Shown here: in pieces, positions 1 through 8,806 of the stretch
Position numbering within the stretch: the first letter of the stretch is position 1
Layout of the letters: every line of letters starts with the position of its first letter
NCBI GenBank assembly: GCA_963729815.1
Contig: CAVSPU010000003.1
Coordinates: 62,001 to 126,000 of the forward strand
Reading direction: 5' to 3'
DNA from: DAHUXN01 sp963729815
GTDB lineage: Bacteria > Acidobacteriota > Terriglobia > Acidiferrales > UBA7541
DNA length: 64,000 nt
The notes under the pieces: model-generated
Database searches by the model: none
Told to the model about the DNA's origin: nothing
Seen by the model: only the letters and a program-made list of their open reading frames with translations
Translations under genes and position numbers: made by a program

Positions 1-624
1 CCACAGCTGTTCGAGCGAAATGTATTCGTACTCAGCTCCGAGAGTTTCGTCCTTCCAGACAATGGCGCGCTCGTCGATGAAATCAATCACGCCGATGAAG
101 CTGTCTTCTTTGCCCAGGGGAAACTGGAGGGGAACGGGATGGGCCGAGAGGCGCTGGCGCATCGTGCGAATAACATGGTCAAAATCCGCACCCGTGCGGT
201 CCATCTTGTTCACAAACGCGATGCGCGGGACGCGATACTTGTCCGCCTGCCGCCAGACTGTCTCCGACTGCGGCTGCACGCCCGCGACCGAATCAAAAAT
301 TCCCACGGCGCCGTCCAGCACGCGCAGCGAACGCTCGACTTCGACCGTGAAATCCACGTGTCCCGGCGTATCAATGATGTTGATGCGATACGTCTGGCCG
401 TTGCGCTTCCAGGCCGCGGTCGTGGCTGCCGACGTGATAGTGATTCCGCGCTCGCGCTCCTGCTCCATCCAATCCATCGTGGCGGTGCCTTCGTCGACTT
501 CACCGATCTTATAAGTCACACCCGTATAGAACAGGATGCGCTCGGTCGACGTGGTCTTGCCGGCGTCGATATGCGCCATGATCCCGATGTTGCGCATGCG
601 GTCGAGTTGGAATTGCCGCGCCAT
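1..624 (-). CDS. fusA: Elongation factor G, N-terminal part (cut by window edge)
   Basis: Translocation GTPase of the ribosome. Reading the minus strand from the ATG at 624 gives an uninterrupted 208-codon frame to the window edge, starting MARQFQLDRMRNIGIMAHID. The GTPase motifs are intact: G1 AHIDAGKTT (residues 17-25), switch I RGITITSAA, G3 DTPGHVDFT and G4 NKMD. The full protein is normally about 690-700 residues, so roughly the first 30 percent is present. It is the third gene of a rpsL-rpsG-fusA str operon, 14 nt after rpsG. The family assignment is secure; nothing can be said about the missing part or about tufA downstream. Confidence 0.97.
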   Translation of the reverse strand, partial: MARQFQLDRMRNIGIMAHIDAGKTTSTERILFYTGVTYKIGEVDEGTATMDWMEQERERGITITSAATTAAWKRNGQTYRINIIDTPGHVDFTVEVERSLRVLDGAVGIFDSVAGVQPQSETVWRQADKYRVPRIAFVNKMDRTGADFDHVIRTMRQRLSAHPVPLQFPLGKEDSFIGVIDFIDERAIVWKDETLGAEYEYISLEQLW

Positions 625-638
625 TAAAATTTCGCCGC

Positions 639-1109
639 CTACCAGCGGTAGTGGGCAAAGGCCTTGTTGGCCTCGGCCATGCGGTGCACATCCTCCTTCT
701 TCTTCACTGCTCCGCCCTTGCTGTTCGCCGCGTCGATGATTTCTTCCGTCAGCTTGTCGGTCATGTTCTTTCCCGAGCGCTGCCGGGCGTACAAAATCAG
801 CCAGTGAATCGCCAGCGACTGTCGCCGGAACTGATTCACTTCCACCGGCACCTGATAGTTCGCGCCGCCGACGCGCCGCGTCTTCACTTCCAGCAGCGGC
901 TTGACGTTCTCGATCGCCTTCTTGAAAATCGTCAGCGCATCGGTGCTGGTCTTCTGCGCCACGTTCTCCATCGCCGCGTAGAAAATCGCCTGCGCCGTCG
1001 CGCGCTTGCCGTCGTACATCATGCTGGAAACGAACTTCTGCACCAGATCGCTTCCGTAGACCGCGTCGCCAGGAATCTTCCGGCGAATCACAAATCCTTT
1101 ACGTGGCAT
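639..1109 (-). CDS. rpsG: 30S ribosomal protein S7
   Basis: Primary 16S rRNA-binding protein that organises the 3' head domain of the small subunit. The 156-residue product has the usual family length and start (MPRKGFVIRR). It carries conserved S7 segments such as KRATAQAIFYAAME, NVKPLLEVKTRRVGGANYQVP and the C-terminal MAEANKAFAHYRW. It lies 12 nt after rpsL and 14 nt before fusA on the minus strand, the classic str operon order, so it is almost certainly cotranscribed from the promoter at 1819-1847. In other bacteria S7 represses its own operon; no S7-like leader target was recognised here. Confidence 0.98.
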   Translation of the reverse strand: MPRKGFVIRRKIPGDAVYGSDLVQKFVSSMMYDGKRATAQAIFYAAMENVAQKTSTDALTIFKKAIENVKPLLEVKTRRVGGANYQVPVEVNQFRRQSLAIHWLILYARQRSGKNMTDKLTEEIIDAANSKGGAVKKKEDVHRMAEANKAFAHYRW

Positions 1110-1121
1110 TCTGCAGCTCCC

Positions 1122-1505
1122 CTACTTTTGCGCGGCTTTCGGCCGCTTGGCGCCGTATTTCGAGCGCCCCTGCTTGCGATTCTCGACGCCGGCGGCATCG
1201 AGCGTTCCGCGGATCACGTGATAACGGACGCCGGGCAAATCCTTCACGCGGCCGCCGCGCACGAGCACAATCGAGTGCTCCTGCAAATTGTGGCCGATGC
1301 CGGGAATGTACGTTGTCACTTCCGCCGAATTCGTCAGCCGCGCGCGGGCCACTTTGCGCAACGCCGAATTCGGTTTCTTTGGCGTCTGCGTATAGACTCT
1401 CACGCAAACTCCGCGCTTTTCCGGGCAGCCTTCCAGCGCGGGCGATTTCGTCTTCGTCCGCAATTTCTCGCGGCCATATCGAACCAGTTGTGCAAACGTC
1501 GGCAC
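1122..1505 (-). CDS. rpsL: 30S ribosomal protein S12
   Basis: Decoding-centre protein of the small subunit. The frame is open upstream to an ATG at 1559, but the GTG at 1505 is preferred. It sits 7 nt behind a strong GGAGG, and the product then begins VPTFAQLVRYGRE, matching the universal S12 N-terminus (127 aa, normal length). The motifs TPKKPNSALRKVARARLTN and GGRVKDLPGVRYH are intact. The lysines at the two classical streptomycin-resistance positions are wild type. The aspartate in RVKDLPG is the residue modified by RimO, whose gene lies at 7085-8497. First gene of the str operon. Confidence 0.97.
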   Translation of the reverse strand: MPTFAQLVRYGREKLRTKTKSPALEGCPEKRGVCVRVYTQTPKKPNSALRKVARARLTNSAEVTTYIPGIGHNLQEHSIVLVRGGRVKDLPGVRYHVIRGTLDAAGVENRKQGRSKYGAKRPKAAQK

Positions 1506-2203
1506 GCTTCTCCCTCCGAAACGGTTAACCCGGTTTCGTTTTTTCTGCAGGGCGTACAATACCCACGCAGACGCAGACAGGTGGTAGAACAGAAAGGGCC
1601 GGTCAAGACCCCGAAGGAACCGGCAAGGTACTCCGCGCGGGCGTGCTCACGACATCAAGAACACATCCACTTCTACAGCGGAGAGCTTCAAACGGCTTTG
1701 CGGGGCAGGCGCCCCATTTCGGCCGTCCTCCCAAACCCCGTTCCTTCGTTCTCTGTTCCGGGGCGGGAAGAAACCCTTTCAGCACACTTCCAGCAAGAAA
1801 TCCACCTACAAACCGGCGAGTATAGAGAAACCACCTTCGGGTGTCAACCCCTAATGCTGTAAAGATTTGGAGGAGAACCAGCCATCCGAACGCCGATTAC
1901 AACCCTAACTTAAATCTTACCACGGAATCCGTCCACAGGCCAGCCGTGGAATGTCAGAATTCGAGACGAGGTACTTTCTCAGCGATGTCACAGAAAGAAC
2001 TAGCTCCATCTAAGCCGTTTCGTAGCACTGAATTACATTGGGCGGCGATACACTACTCGGCGAACCACAAAACGATTCTATCCCTTCCCGCGCTGGCTCA
2101 AATTCGTCCAAGGTGGGACGGGCCCCGAAAGCGTCAATTCTGGAAATTTTTCATTCCTCCCACTTTACGCCGCTTGGAAAGGTCACTAGACTGCTCTGCG
2201 CCC
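1506..2203. other. Divergent intergenic region between str operon and DUF3857 gene
   Basis: About 700 nt without a convincing gene. It holds the str promoter (1819-1847) and its roughly 300-nt leader on the minus strand. On the plus strand there is a weak candidate promoter for the next gene, TTTACG (2164-2169), 17 nt, TAGACT (2187-2192), which would start transcription only a few bases before the ATG at 2204. Open frames here lack ribosome sites and recognisable products. Confidence 0.6.
1819..1847 (-). promoter_or_regulatory. Strong sigma-70 type promoter of the str operon
   Basis: On the minus strand TTGACA (1847-1842) is followed after exactly 17 nt by TATACT (1824-1819). That is a perfect -35 box and a 5/6 -10 box with optimal spacing. 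Transcription should start near 1812, leaving an untranslated leader of about 300 nt before the rpsL GTG at 1505. No other gene on this strand could use it. Confidence 0.85.
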
Positions 2204-5200
2204 ATGAAACCTCGCTCGCTTCTAGGCATCGTCGCCGTGCTCGCCGCACTCTTTCTCGCACTGCTCATTTCCACACGGCAGGTTCGGGCTCAAACTGCTG
2301 CACCTGAGAAATCGGCCGCGCCGGCGCCTGTCGCAAAGCCCGGAGATCCCTTCGTGCTTGAGCTTTTTTCTAACAAAATACAATTTGAAAACGATGGAAC
2401 GAGCGAGCGGCAAATCGACGTGCGCCTCAAAGTCGAAAGCGAAGAAGCGAATCAAGTGCTGCACACGCTTGCCTTCGATTACGACGCATCCAACGAAAAC
2501 TTCGCGCTGGCGTTTTTGCGCGTCACCAAACCGAATGGAAGCAGCACTGAAGCGAAGCCAGATACCGTAACCGATCAGCCCGCGCCCGCGGTGAAAACCG
2601 CTCCAGCGTTCACCGACATTCGCGAAGCGCAAGTCCATATCCCGGCGCTTGTGCCCGGCGACATGTTGACCTACGAAGTGATTCTAAAAACCACCAACCC
2701 GCCTGCGCCGGGTGAATTTTGGTACGAACACACTTTCCTCTCGGATACTTCGGCGAACGACGAAGAGCTGCAAATCAGCGTGCCCGCGGACCGCGCGATC
2801 CACATAAAGTTTCCGCCGGAATTTCCGCCAATCGTGAGCACAGAAGCCTCGCGCAGGATTTATCTCTGGAAACGCTCCGGCACAAAGCCTTCGCCGAATC
2901 AAGGCACCGGGGCGCCATCCAAAGACAAAACTCCCGATGTTGTCTTGACCAGCTTCGCGGATTGGCAAGCCGTCGGGAAATGGTTCGCCGCGCTCGAGCG
3001 CAGCGCCGAAGCTCCAACGCAGGAAGTCCGCGACAAGGCCGCCTCGCTCACCGCAAATCAAAAAACAGATTCTGACAAAATCGAGGCGCTCTACGATTAC
3101 GTCGCGAAGAAAATCACTTTCGTTAATATGCCGATGCGCCAGGCGAATTTTCAACCGCGCGATGCCGCCAAGGTCTTGAGCGCCGGCTATGGCGACGACA
3201 TCGACAAGTGCACGTTGCTCGCGTCCATGCTTGCCGCTGCGGGATTTCAGCCAACTCTAGCTTTGCTGCCGTCCACGGCGCTGGCCAGCAAAAGCCTCCC
3301 CACGCCGAACGCGTTGAACCACGCCATTCTCACATTCGCGTCCGGAAAAGATGTCTACTGGCTCGATCCTTCCTCGGCCGTGCTTCCTTTTCGCATGCTG
3401 CTTCCCGCAGAGCGCGGCAAGGAAGTGCTGGTCGCTTCCATCGCGGCGCCGCCGGAGTTCGCGGAGACACCCGTCGACCCGCCCTTCCGTTCGACCCAGG
3501 ATGTGGAAGTTGACGGCCGCGTGAACTCTCTCGGAAAACTCAGCGCGCGCGTTCGCTACACATTGCGCGGGGACAACGAGTACGCGTTGCGAATGGCGTT
3601 TCACAGCACGCCGCAGGCGCAATGGAAGGACATCACGCAAACCATGGCGACGCTCGACGGCTTTCGCGGCCAGGTGGTCGACGTCCTCCCTATGGACCCT
3701 ACCGCGACGCGCGACCCTTTCACTTTGACCTTCACGATCGTCAATGAGAACTTCCTCGATTGGTCGCAGCAGAAGGTTGCGCTCGGCCTTCCGCTGCCCA
3801 CGTTCGGTCTGCCGGACGCGCCCGAAGATCCGGCAAAGCCGATCCAGCTCGGCAGTCCTTTGGATGTGACCACGAAGCTCGATTTGTCGCTTCCCGTGAA
3901 CGATTCTGGCCGGATGCCGGTGGGCGCCGCCATCACGCGAGACTATGCGGAATACCAGTCGCACTACGACACGCAGGAACACGCTCTGACTGCTCAGCGG
4001 ACGCTTCGTTTTCTGGCTCATGAAATTCCGGCTTCGCGCCGCGCCGACTATCTCGCGTTCATGCACGCCGTCGGAGCCGATGAGAATCAGGCTCTCATTG
4101 TCGAAAACGTTATTCCCGGCGTGCCTGCAGATGCGACGTCAGCCCAATTGATGGAAGCCGGGGCCGCCGAATTGAAAGCCGGAAACTACACGAACGCATT
4201 GCAACTCCTTGAGCAGGTCGCGCAATTGAATCCACAGCAAAAGGACGTATGGCTCGATATCGGCGTGGCCCGCCTGCAGACCGGAAAGTTCGATGACGCA
4301 GCGGCAGCTCTTCGCAAACACCTGGAACTCAATCCCACGGATGACTCAGCGAACAATCTGCTCGGCATCGCCCTTTACGACGAGAGGAAGTATGACGACG
4401 CGAGGGCGGCTTTTGAGAAGCAAATCGCGCGAAAGCCGCTTGATCCCAATGCCTACGAGTACCTGGGTACCGTCTACATTGATCAGAAGAAATTCCCCGA
4501 GGCCATCGCCGAACTTGAAAAAGCGGTCGTGCTGGACCCCGATAGCCCTGCGGTGCGGCTGCGCCTTGGCGCTGCCTATCTTGGGATGAAAAAAAGCACC
4601 GAGGCGCTGGGAGCGTTCACCAAGGCGATGGCGCTCTCCTCTTCCCCGCTGATTGCAAACGAAGCTGCGTTCCAATTGGCGACGCACGGCGTCGCACTCG
4701 ATCGCGCCGACACTTTTGCAACCTCCGCCGTGGGCGCAATCGAGACCCAACTCGCCACAGCCGACCTAAAGCATCTTTCCGGAAAGACTTTTGGCGACGC
4801 CGCCGCGCTTCCTGCCGTCTGGGACACGCTGGGATGGGTGCGTTTCCAGCAGGGCAAGCTGCAAGAGGCCGTGGCTCTGATTCGCGCCGCGTGGCTGCTC
4901 GACCAGCGCGGCGACGCTGCCGATCATCTCGCGCAGATCTATGAAAAACAGGGACAGAAAGATCTCGCCGCTCGCACGTACACGCTTGCTCTTGCTGCCG
5001 GTGGCGCGCCACCCGAAACTCGGGCCCGACTGGCGAAACTGCTCGGGAGCAGCGTTGGGATCGACCTGCGCGTGAAGCGGGCGGGCAGCGAACTCCTGCA
5101 AATGCGCACGGTTTCTGTCCGAAACTCCGCAGCGGTCACAGGAAAGGCGGAATTCTTCATCTTGCTGCAGCGTGACGCGAGCGGTCCTCTGGTGCTCGAC

Positions 5201-5389
5201 GCCAGGTTCCTCCGCGGCGACGATGCACTTTTGTCGTTCGGGGAACGGATTCACTATGGGAAATTTCCTGATATTTTTCCGCCCAGAGCGAAAGCTCGAA
5301 TCGTATTGCGGGGAATATTGACATGTGCGGCGAAGACAAAAGCGTGCGCGTTCGTCTTCGACCCTCCCCACGATCTCCTGCAACGATGA
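2204..5389 (+). CDS. Secreted DUF3857 / transglutaminase-like protein with TPR repeats
   Basis: Function unknown; likely exported. The frame is open further upstream, but the ATG at 2204 starts a clear signal peptide (MKPRSLLGIVAVLAALFLAL, cleavage near RQVRAQ), giving 1061 aa. Residues about 45-200 resemble DUF3857. A transglutaminase-like core follows with a plausible Cys-His-Asp triad: C336 in DIDKCTLLASML, H373 in LNHAIL and D388 in YWLDPSS. From about residue 640 several tetratricopeptide repeats follow (for example YTNALQLLEQVAQLNPQQ). The DUF3857-transglutaminase-TPR order is a known combination in Acidobacteriota and Bacteroidota. It is followed 21 nt later by dacB, so the two may be cotranscribed. 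No substrate can be named. Confidence 0.85.
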   Translation: MKPRSLLGIVAVLAALFLALLISTRQVRAQTAAPEKSAAPAPVAKPGDPFVLELFSNKIQFENDGTSERQIDVRLKVESEEANQVLHTLAFDYDASNENFALAFLRVTKPNGSSTEAKPDTVTDQPAPAVKTAPAFTDIREAQVHIPALVPGDMLTYEVILKTTNPPAPGEFWYEHTFLSDTSANDEELQISVPADRAIHIKFPPEFPPIVSTEASRRIYLWKRSGTKPSPNQGTGAPSKDKTPDVVLTSFADWQAVGKWFAALERSAEAPTQEVRDKAASLTANQKTDSDKIEALYDYVAKKITFVNMPMRQANFQPRDAAKVLSAGYGDDIDKCTLLASMLAAAGFQPTLALLPSTALASKSLPTPNALNHAILTFASGKDVYWLDPSSAVLPFRMLLPAERGKEVLVASIAAPPEFAETPVDPPFRSTQDVEVDGRVNSLGKLSARVRYTLRGDNEYALRMAFHSTPQAQWKDITQTMATLDGFRGQVVDVLPMDPTATRDPFTLTFTIVNENFLDWSQQKVALGLPLPTFGLPDAPEDPAKPIQLGSPLDVTTKLDLSLPVNDSGRMPVGAAITRDYAEYQSHYDTQEHALTAQRTLRFLAHEIPASRRADYLAFMHAVGADENQALIVENVIPGVPADATSAQLMEAGAAELKAGNYTNALQLLEQVAQLNPQQKDVWLDIGVARLQTGKFDDAAAALRKHLELNPTDDSANNLLGIALYDERKYDDARAAFEKQIARKPLDPNAYEYLGTVYIDQKKFPEAIAELEKAVVLDPDSPAVRLRLGAAYLGMKKSTEALGAFTKAMALSSSPLIANEAAFQLATHGVALDRADTFATSAVGAIETQLATADLKHLSGKTFGDAAALPAVWDTLGWVRFQQGKLQEAVALIRAAWLLDQRGDAADHLAQIYEKQGQKDLAARTYTLALAAGGAPPETRARLAKLLGSSVGIDLRVKRAGSELLQMRTVSVRNSAAVTGKAEFFILLQRDASGPLVLDARFLRGDDALLSFGERIHYGKFPDIFPPRAKARIVLRGILTCAAKTKACAFVFDPPHDLLQR

Positions 5390-5410
5390 TTCCGTTTTAG
5401 AGGAGGCGCA

Positions 5411-7006
5411 ATGCCACGAATGACACGCTTGCCCGCAATCCTTGGTTTTCTTCTTGTCCTGTGCCCGGCCGCGTCCGCGCAAACACAGACCAGCCTCGCG
5501 CGCAGCATCGAGAAAATCATGGACCGGCCCGAATTCGCGCACGCAATCTTTGGCGTCGAGGTCTACTCGCTCGATACCGGAAAGACGCTCTACGCCTACA
5601 ATGCCGGAAAACTTTTCGTGCCCGGCTCGACGACGAAGACATTGACCGAAGGAACTGAACTCGCACTTCTTGGCCCGGAATACCGTTTCCACACGAAGAT
5701 TTATCGTACTGGCAGCATCGACGCGGATGGCACGCTTAATGGCGATATCGTTCTGGTCGCCAGTGGTGATCCGAATCTCTCCGGGCGATTGCAATCCGAT
5801 GGCACGCTGGCGTTCGAAAACGCGGATCACGCTTACGCCGCCGACATGCTCGATGCGAAAACCGTCCCTGGCGATCCGCTCGAAGTCATTGATGATTTTG
5901 CCAGGCAAATTGCCACGCGCGGGATTCGCAAGATCACTGGCCGCGTCCTCGTCGATGCCAGCATGTTTCCGGAAGGAAAAGCAGAAGCCGGCTCGGGAGC
6001 CATCGTTTCGCCGATCGTCGTGAACGACAACATCATCGACGTGACCCTAAGCCCGGGGGCGCGCGTCGGCGATCCAGCGGCGCTTCAAGTTTCGCCGCAA
6101 ACGGCGTATGCGCGCGTCGTGAATCAAGTCGCCACGGGACAGGCCGGCTCCGAACGCCAGGTCGGCTGGGGCGCGGACAACGTCGCAGCCGATGGAACGC
6201 ATGCCGTCGTATTGGAAGGAACTGAGCCGCTCGGCCAATCACCAACTCTCTTCCCTTACGACGTGCCGACGCCAAGCCGCTTCGCGGAGGTTGTGCTCAC
6301 CGAGGCGCTCCAGCGCGCCGGAGTAACCGTCGACGGCTCCATGGATCAACAGCCGACCCAGCCCGCCGCGCTTGTGAAGTTTTACACTCCGGAAAATCTC
6401 ATCGCCGAGCATATCTCCGCGCCGCTCTCCGAAGACATCAAGGTCACGCTCAAAGTCAGCCAGAATTTGCACGCGACGATGACGCTCTACATTTTGGGAG
6501 CCGTGCTCTCAAGCAATCACGACGACTCTGAACAAGCCGGCCTCGATCTCGAGCATAATCTCCTGCAGAAGGCCGGTCTCGATCTAACGCAAGCGTCGCA
6601 GGCCGAGGGCGCCGGCGGTCCGGGCGCATTTTTCACGCCGGATTTCATGGTCCATTACCTCGCGTTCCTGTCGCGGCAGAAATACTTCGATATTTTCTAC
6701 CACGCGTTGCCGATCCTTGGCCGCGACGGCACGCTTTACAATTTACTGAGCGACTCACCCGCCGCCGGCCGCGTCCACGCCAAGACCGGGACATTCACCG
6801 TGTACAACGGCCTGAATCACACGCTCATCGTCACCGGCAAGGGCCTCGTGGGATATATCGACGCGGCGGATGGCAGCCATCTCATCGTCGCCGCTTACGT
6901 CAACAACGTCAACGTGCCTCTGAATTTCGAGGCCGTTGAAAAAGTTGGCAATGCCCTCGCCGAAATCGCGGCCGCGGCCTATGCGACTCCTCCGGCGGCC
7001 CGCTGA
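5411..7006 (+). CDS. dacB: D-alanyl-D-alanine carboxypeptidase/endopeptidase (PBP4 type, S13)
   Basis: Periplasmic low-molecular-weight penicillin-binding protein that trims or cleaves peptidoglycan peptide bridges. The 531-aa product has a signal peptide (about residues 1-23, ending ASAQ) and all three serine-peptidase motifs: S73-T-T-K76, S350-Q-N352 and K458-T-G. The large insert between motifs 1 and 2 is typical of the S13 family. A strong AGGAGG (5401-5406) lies 4 nt before the ATG at 5411; an in-frame ATG at 5420 has better spacing and may be the real start. It lies between the DUF3857 protein and rimO. Confidence 0.93.
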   Translation: MPRMTRLPAILGFLLVLCPAASAQTQTSLARSIEKIMDRPEFAHAIFGVEVYSLDTGKTLYAYNAGKLFVPGSTTKTLTEGTELALLGPEYRFHTKIYRTGSIDADGTLNGDIVLVASGDPNLSGRLQSDGTLAFENADHAYAADMLDAKTVPGDPLEVIDDFARQIATRGIRKITGRVLVDASMFPEGKAEAGSGAIVSPIVVNDNIIDVTLSPGARVGDPAALQVSPQTAYARVVNQVATGQAGSERQVGWGADNVAADGTHAVVLEGTEPLGQSPTLFPYDVPTPSRFAEVVLTEALQRAGVTVDGSMDQQPTQPAALVKFYTPENLIAEHISAPLSEDIKVTLKVSQNLHATMTLYILGAVLSSNHDDSEQAGLDLEHNLLQKAGLDLTQASQAEGAGGPGAFFTPDFMVHYLAFLSRQKYFDIFYHALPILGRDGTLYNLLSDSPAAGRVHAKTGTFTVYNGLNHTLIVTGKGLVGYIDAADGSHLIVAAYVNNVNVPLNFEAVEKVGNALAEIAAAAYATPPAAR

Positions 7007-7084
7007 CGCGAGTGTGCTAAGATTAAGTCTCCCGCGCATTTAATCGCAGAGGACAAGCGTCAAGCATCGGGAACGCGCCGCAAC

Positions 7085-8497
7085 ATGCCTAAAGTCGGAT
7101 TCGTGAGCCTCGGCTGCCCTAAGAACCTCGTCGATAGCGAGGTGATGATGGGTATCCTCGCGCGCTCGGGTTACGAAATCACGCCACGCGCAGCCGACGC
7201 CGACGTCCTCGTCGTGAACACGTGCAGCTTTATCGAGCCTGCGCGCAAGGAATCCGTCGACGCCATTCTGGAAATGGCCGAATACAAGAAATTCGGCCGC
7301 GCCCAAAAACTGATCGTCGCGGGCTGTCTCGTCGAACGATTTCGCGCGGAAATTCGCGACCAGATTCCGGAGGTCGACGCGATCATCGGCACGGGAGAAG
7401 TCGAAAAGATTCTCGCCGCGTGCCAGGGCAATCTTCGCGAAGCCGCGGAGGAATCGCCCACGTTCCTGTATCACGACCTGACGCCGCGAATTCTTGCCAC
7501 GCCGCGCCACACAGCCTACATCAAAATCAATGAGGGCTGCGACCATCCATGCGCGTTTTGCATCATCCCGCAACTCCGCGGGCGATTCCGCAGCCGCCGG
7601 TTCGAATCCGTCATCCGCGAAGCGGAGAATCTCGCTGCCGCGGGCGTGCGCGAAATCAATCTCATTGGTCAGGACACAACGTTCTACGGCGAAGATTTGG
7701 GCCTGCGCAATGGATTGCCGCTGCTCCTCGAGCGGCTCGCCGAAATCGAGGACCTTAACTGGGTTCGCTTCCTCTATTGCTACCCGAATCGCATCACGCC
7801 GAAGTTACTCGAAACGATCGCCCGGCACGAACGCCTAGTGACGTACATGGACATTCCCCTGCAGCACGCCAGCCGCAGCGTCCTCGCGCGCATGAAGCGC
7901 GGTTCGAACGCTGACGCGTTTCTGAAAATGCTCGATCGCATCCGGCGAACGATTCCTGGCGTGTCCCTGCGCACCTCGTTCATCGTTGGCTTTCCGGGCG
8001 AGACGGCCGAGGATTTTCGCGTGTTATGCGATTTCGTGCGCGAAGCGGAGTTCGATTGGATGGGCGTGTTCGCGTACTCGGATGAAGAAACCGCGAAGAG
8101 CTATGTTTGCGAGGGCAAAGTCGATCCAGATACGATTGCGCGCCGCCGCGATGAACTGATGGCCATCCAGCAGAAAATCTCGCGGCGGCAATTGCGCAGA
8201 AAAGTGGGAAAGACCTTCGCCGCGATGCTGGAGGGCCCGTCGGCGGAGACCGAATTTGTCTGGACGGCGCGGCACGAGGGCATGGCGCCGGATATCGACG
8301 GAAAAATCTACGTCACGGAAATCGTGGGAGTGAACGATGCCTCTGAATTGCCGCCGCCGGGCACCATGGCGCGCATCGAAATCACCGAGGCGCGCGATTA
8401 CGATTTGATTGGCCGCGCTGTGGAGATTCTCGCGACTCCGGCAGTCGCGTCCGCCAGTGCGAACATTCCCGCGCCGTCGTTCCCCATACTCGCCTGA
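7085..8497 (+). CDS. rimO: Ribosomal protein S12 methylthiotransferase RimO
   Basis: Radical SAM enzyme that methylthiolates the conserved aspartate of ribosomal protein S12. The 470-aa product starts MPKVGFVSLGCPKNLVDSE. The N-terminal UPF0004 cluster cysteines are C11, C47 and C81. The radical SAM cluster is C152-DHP-C156-AF-C159. Then come the SAM-binding core (VREINLIGQDTTFYGEDLG) and a C-terminal TRAM-like domain (about residues 370-450). The SLGCPKN and GQDT motifs favour RimO over the tRNA enzyme MiaB. Its substrate gene rpsL is 5.6 kb away. A short extra tail after the TRAM domain (about 20 residues, Ala/Pro rich) looks nonessential. Confidence 0.95.
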   Translation: MPKVGFVSLGCPKNLVDSEVMMGILARSGYEITPRAADADVLVVNTCSFIEPARKESVDAILEMAEYKKFGRAQKLIVAGCLVERFRAEIRDQIPEVDAIIGTGEVEKILAACQGNLREAAEESPTFLYHDLTPRILATPRHTAYIKINEGCDHPCAFCIIPQLRGRFRSRRFESVIREAENLAAAGVREINLIGQDTTFYGEDLGLRNGLPLLLERLAEIEDLNWVRFLYCYPNRITPKLLETIARHERLVTYMDIPLQHASRSVLARMKRGSNADAFLKMLDRIRRTIPGVSLRTSFIVGFPGETAEDFRVLCDFVREAEFDWMGVFAYSDEETAKSYVCEGKVDPDTIARRRDELMAIQQKISRRQLRRKVGKTFAAMLEGPSAETEFVWTARHEGMAPDIDGKIYVTEIVGVNDASELPPPGTMARIEITEARDYDLIGRAVEILATPAVASASANIPAPSFPILA

Positions 8498-8572
8498 TTC
8501 TCCGCGGCGTCGCCCGCGGGAGCTACCCTCTACTTCGCGCCCGCATGGCGTGCTAGTCTATCCGCGACAGCC

Positions 8573-8806
8573 ATGAAATGGCATTGCCCCATTTGCCGCA
8601 AACCTACTGATTCCGAGAACGACAAGGATTCCCCCTTCTGCGGCGGGCGTTGCCGCTTGACTGACCTCGGAAACTGGGCCAGTGAAAAATACAAAATCTC
8701 CGAGCCGGCCTCTGACGAATCGATGTCCGAATCGATGCCCAAGTCAATGTCCGAGTCGCTCTCCAATTCGCAAGAGCCTTCCCCGCCACATGAACGAAAA
8801 AACTGA
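8573..8806 (+). CDS. yacG: DNA gyrase inhibitor YacG family zinc protein
   Basis: Small zinc-binding protein; the E. coli homologue binds GyrB and inhibits gyrase. The 77-aa product has the four zinc cysteines in CPICRK and FCGGRC, followed by the family motif RLTDLGNWASEKYKI. The first 50 or so residues match the family. The tail is a low-complexity Ser/Met/Glu stretch made by four imperfect 12-nt repeats (8720-8767). The end of the gene overlaps the start of pgpA by 17 nt, which suggests translational coupling. The assignment rests on the motifs; gyrase inhibition in this organism is inferred. Confidence 0.9.
   Translation: MKWHCPICRKPTDSENDKDSPFCGGRCRLTDLGNWASEKYKISEPASDESMSESMPKSMSESLSNSQEPSPPHERKN
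8720..8767 (+). repeat. Four imperfect 12-nt tandem repeats inside yacG
   Basis: Four consecutive 12-mers of the type TCGATGTCCGAA, TCGATGCCCAAG, TCAATGTCCGAG and TCGCTCTCCAAT encode S-M-S-E, S-M-P-K, S-M-S-E and S-L-S-N. The phase preserves the reading frame, so copy number could vary without breaking the gene. Confidence 0.75.

Noticed and set aside
1506..1559. Upstream ATG start of rpsL
   Set aside because: The universal S12 N-terminus and a strong GGAGG place the start at the GTG at 1505.
651..1862. 403-codon plus-strand open frame
   Set aside because: Antisense to rpsL/rpsG and without motifs.
8682..8789. Longer pgpA start
   Set aside because: The extension lies inside yacG and encodes a low-complexity Arg/Pro/Ser/Cys-rich stretch with no family match.
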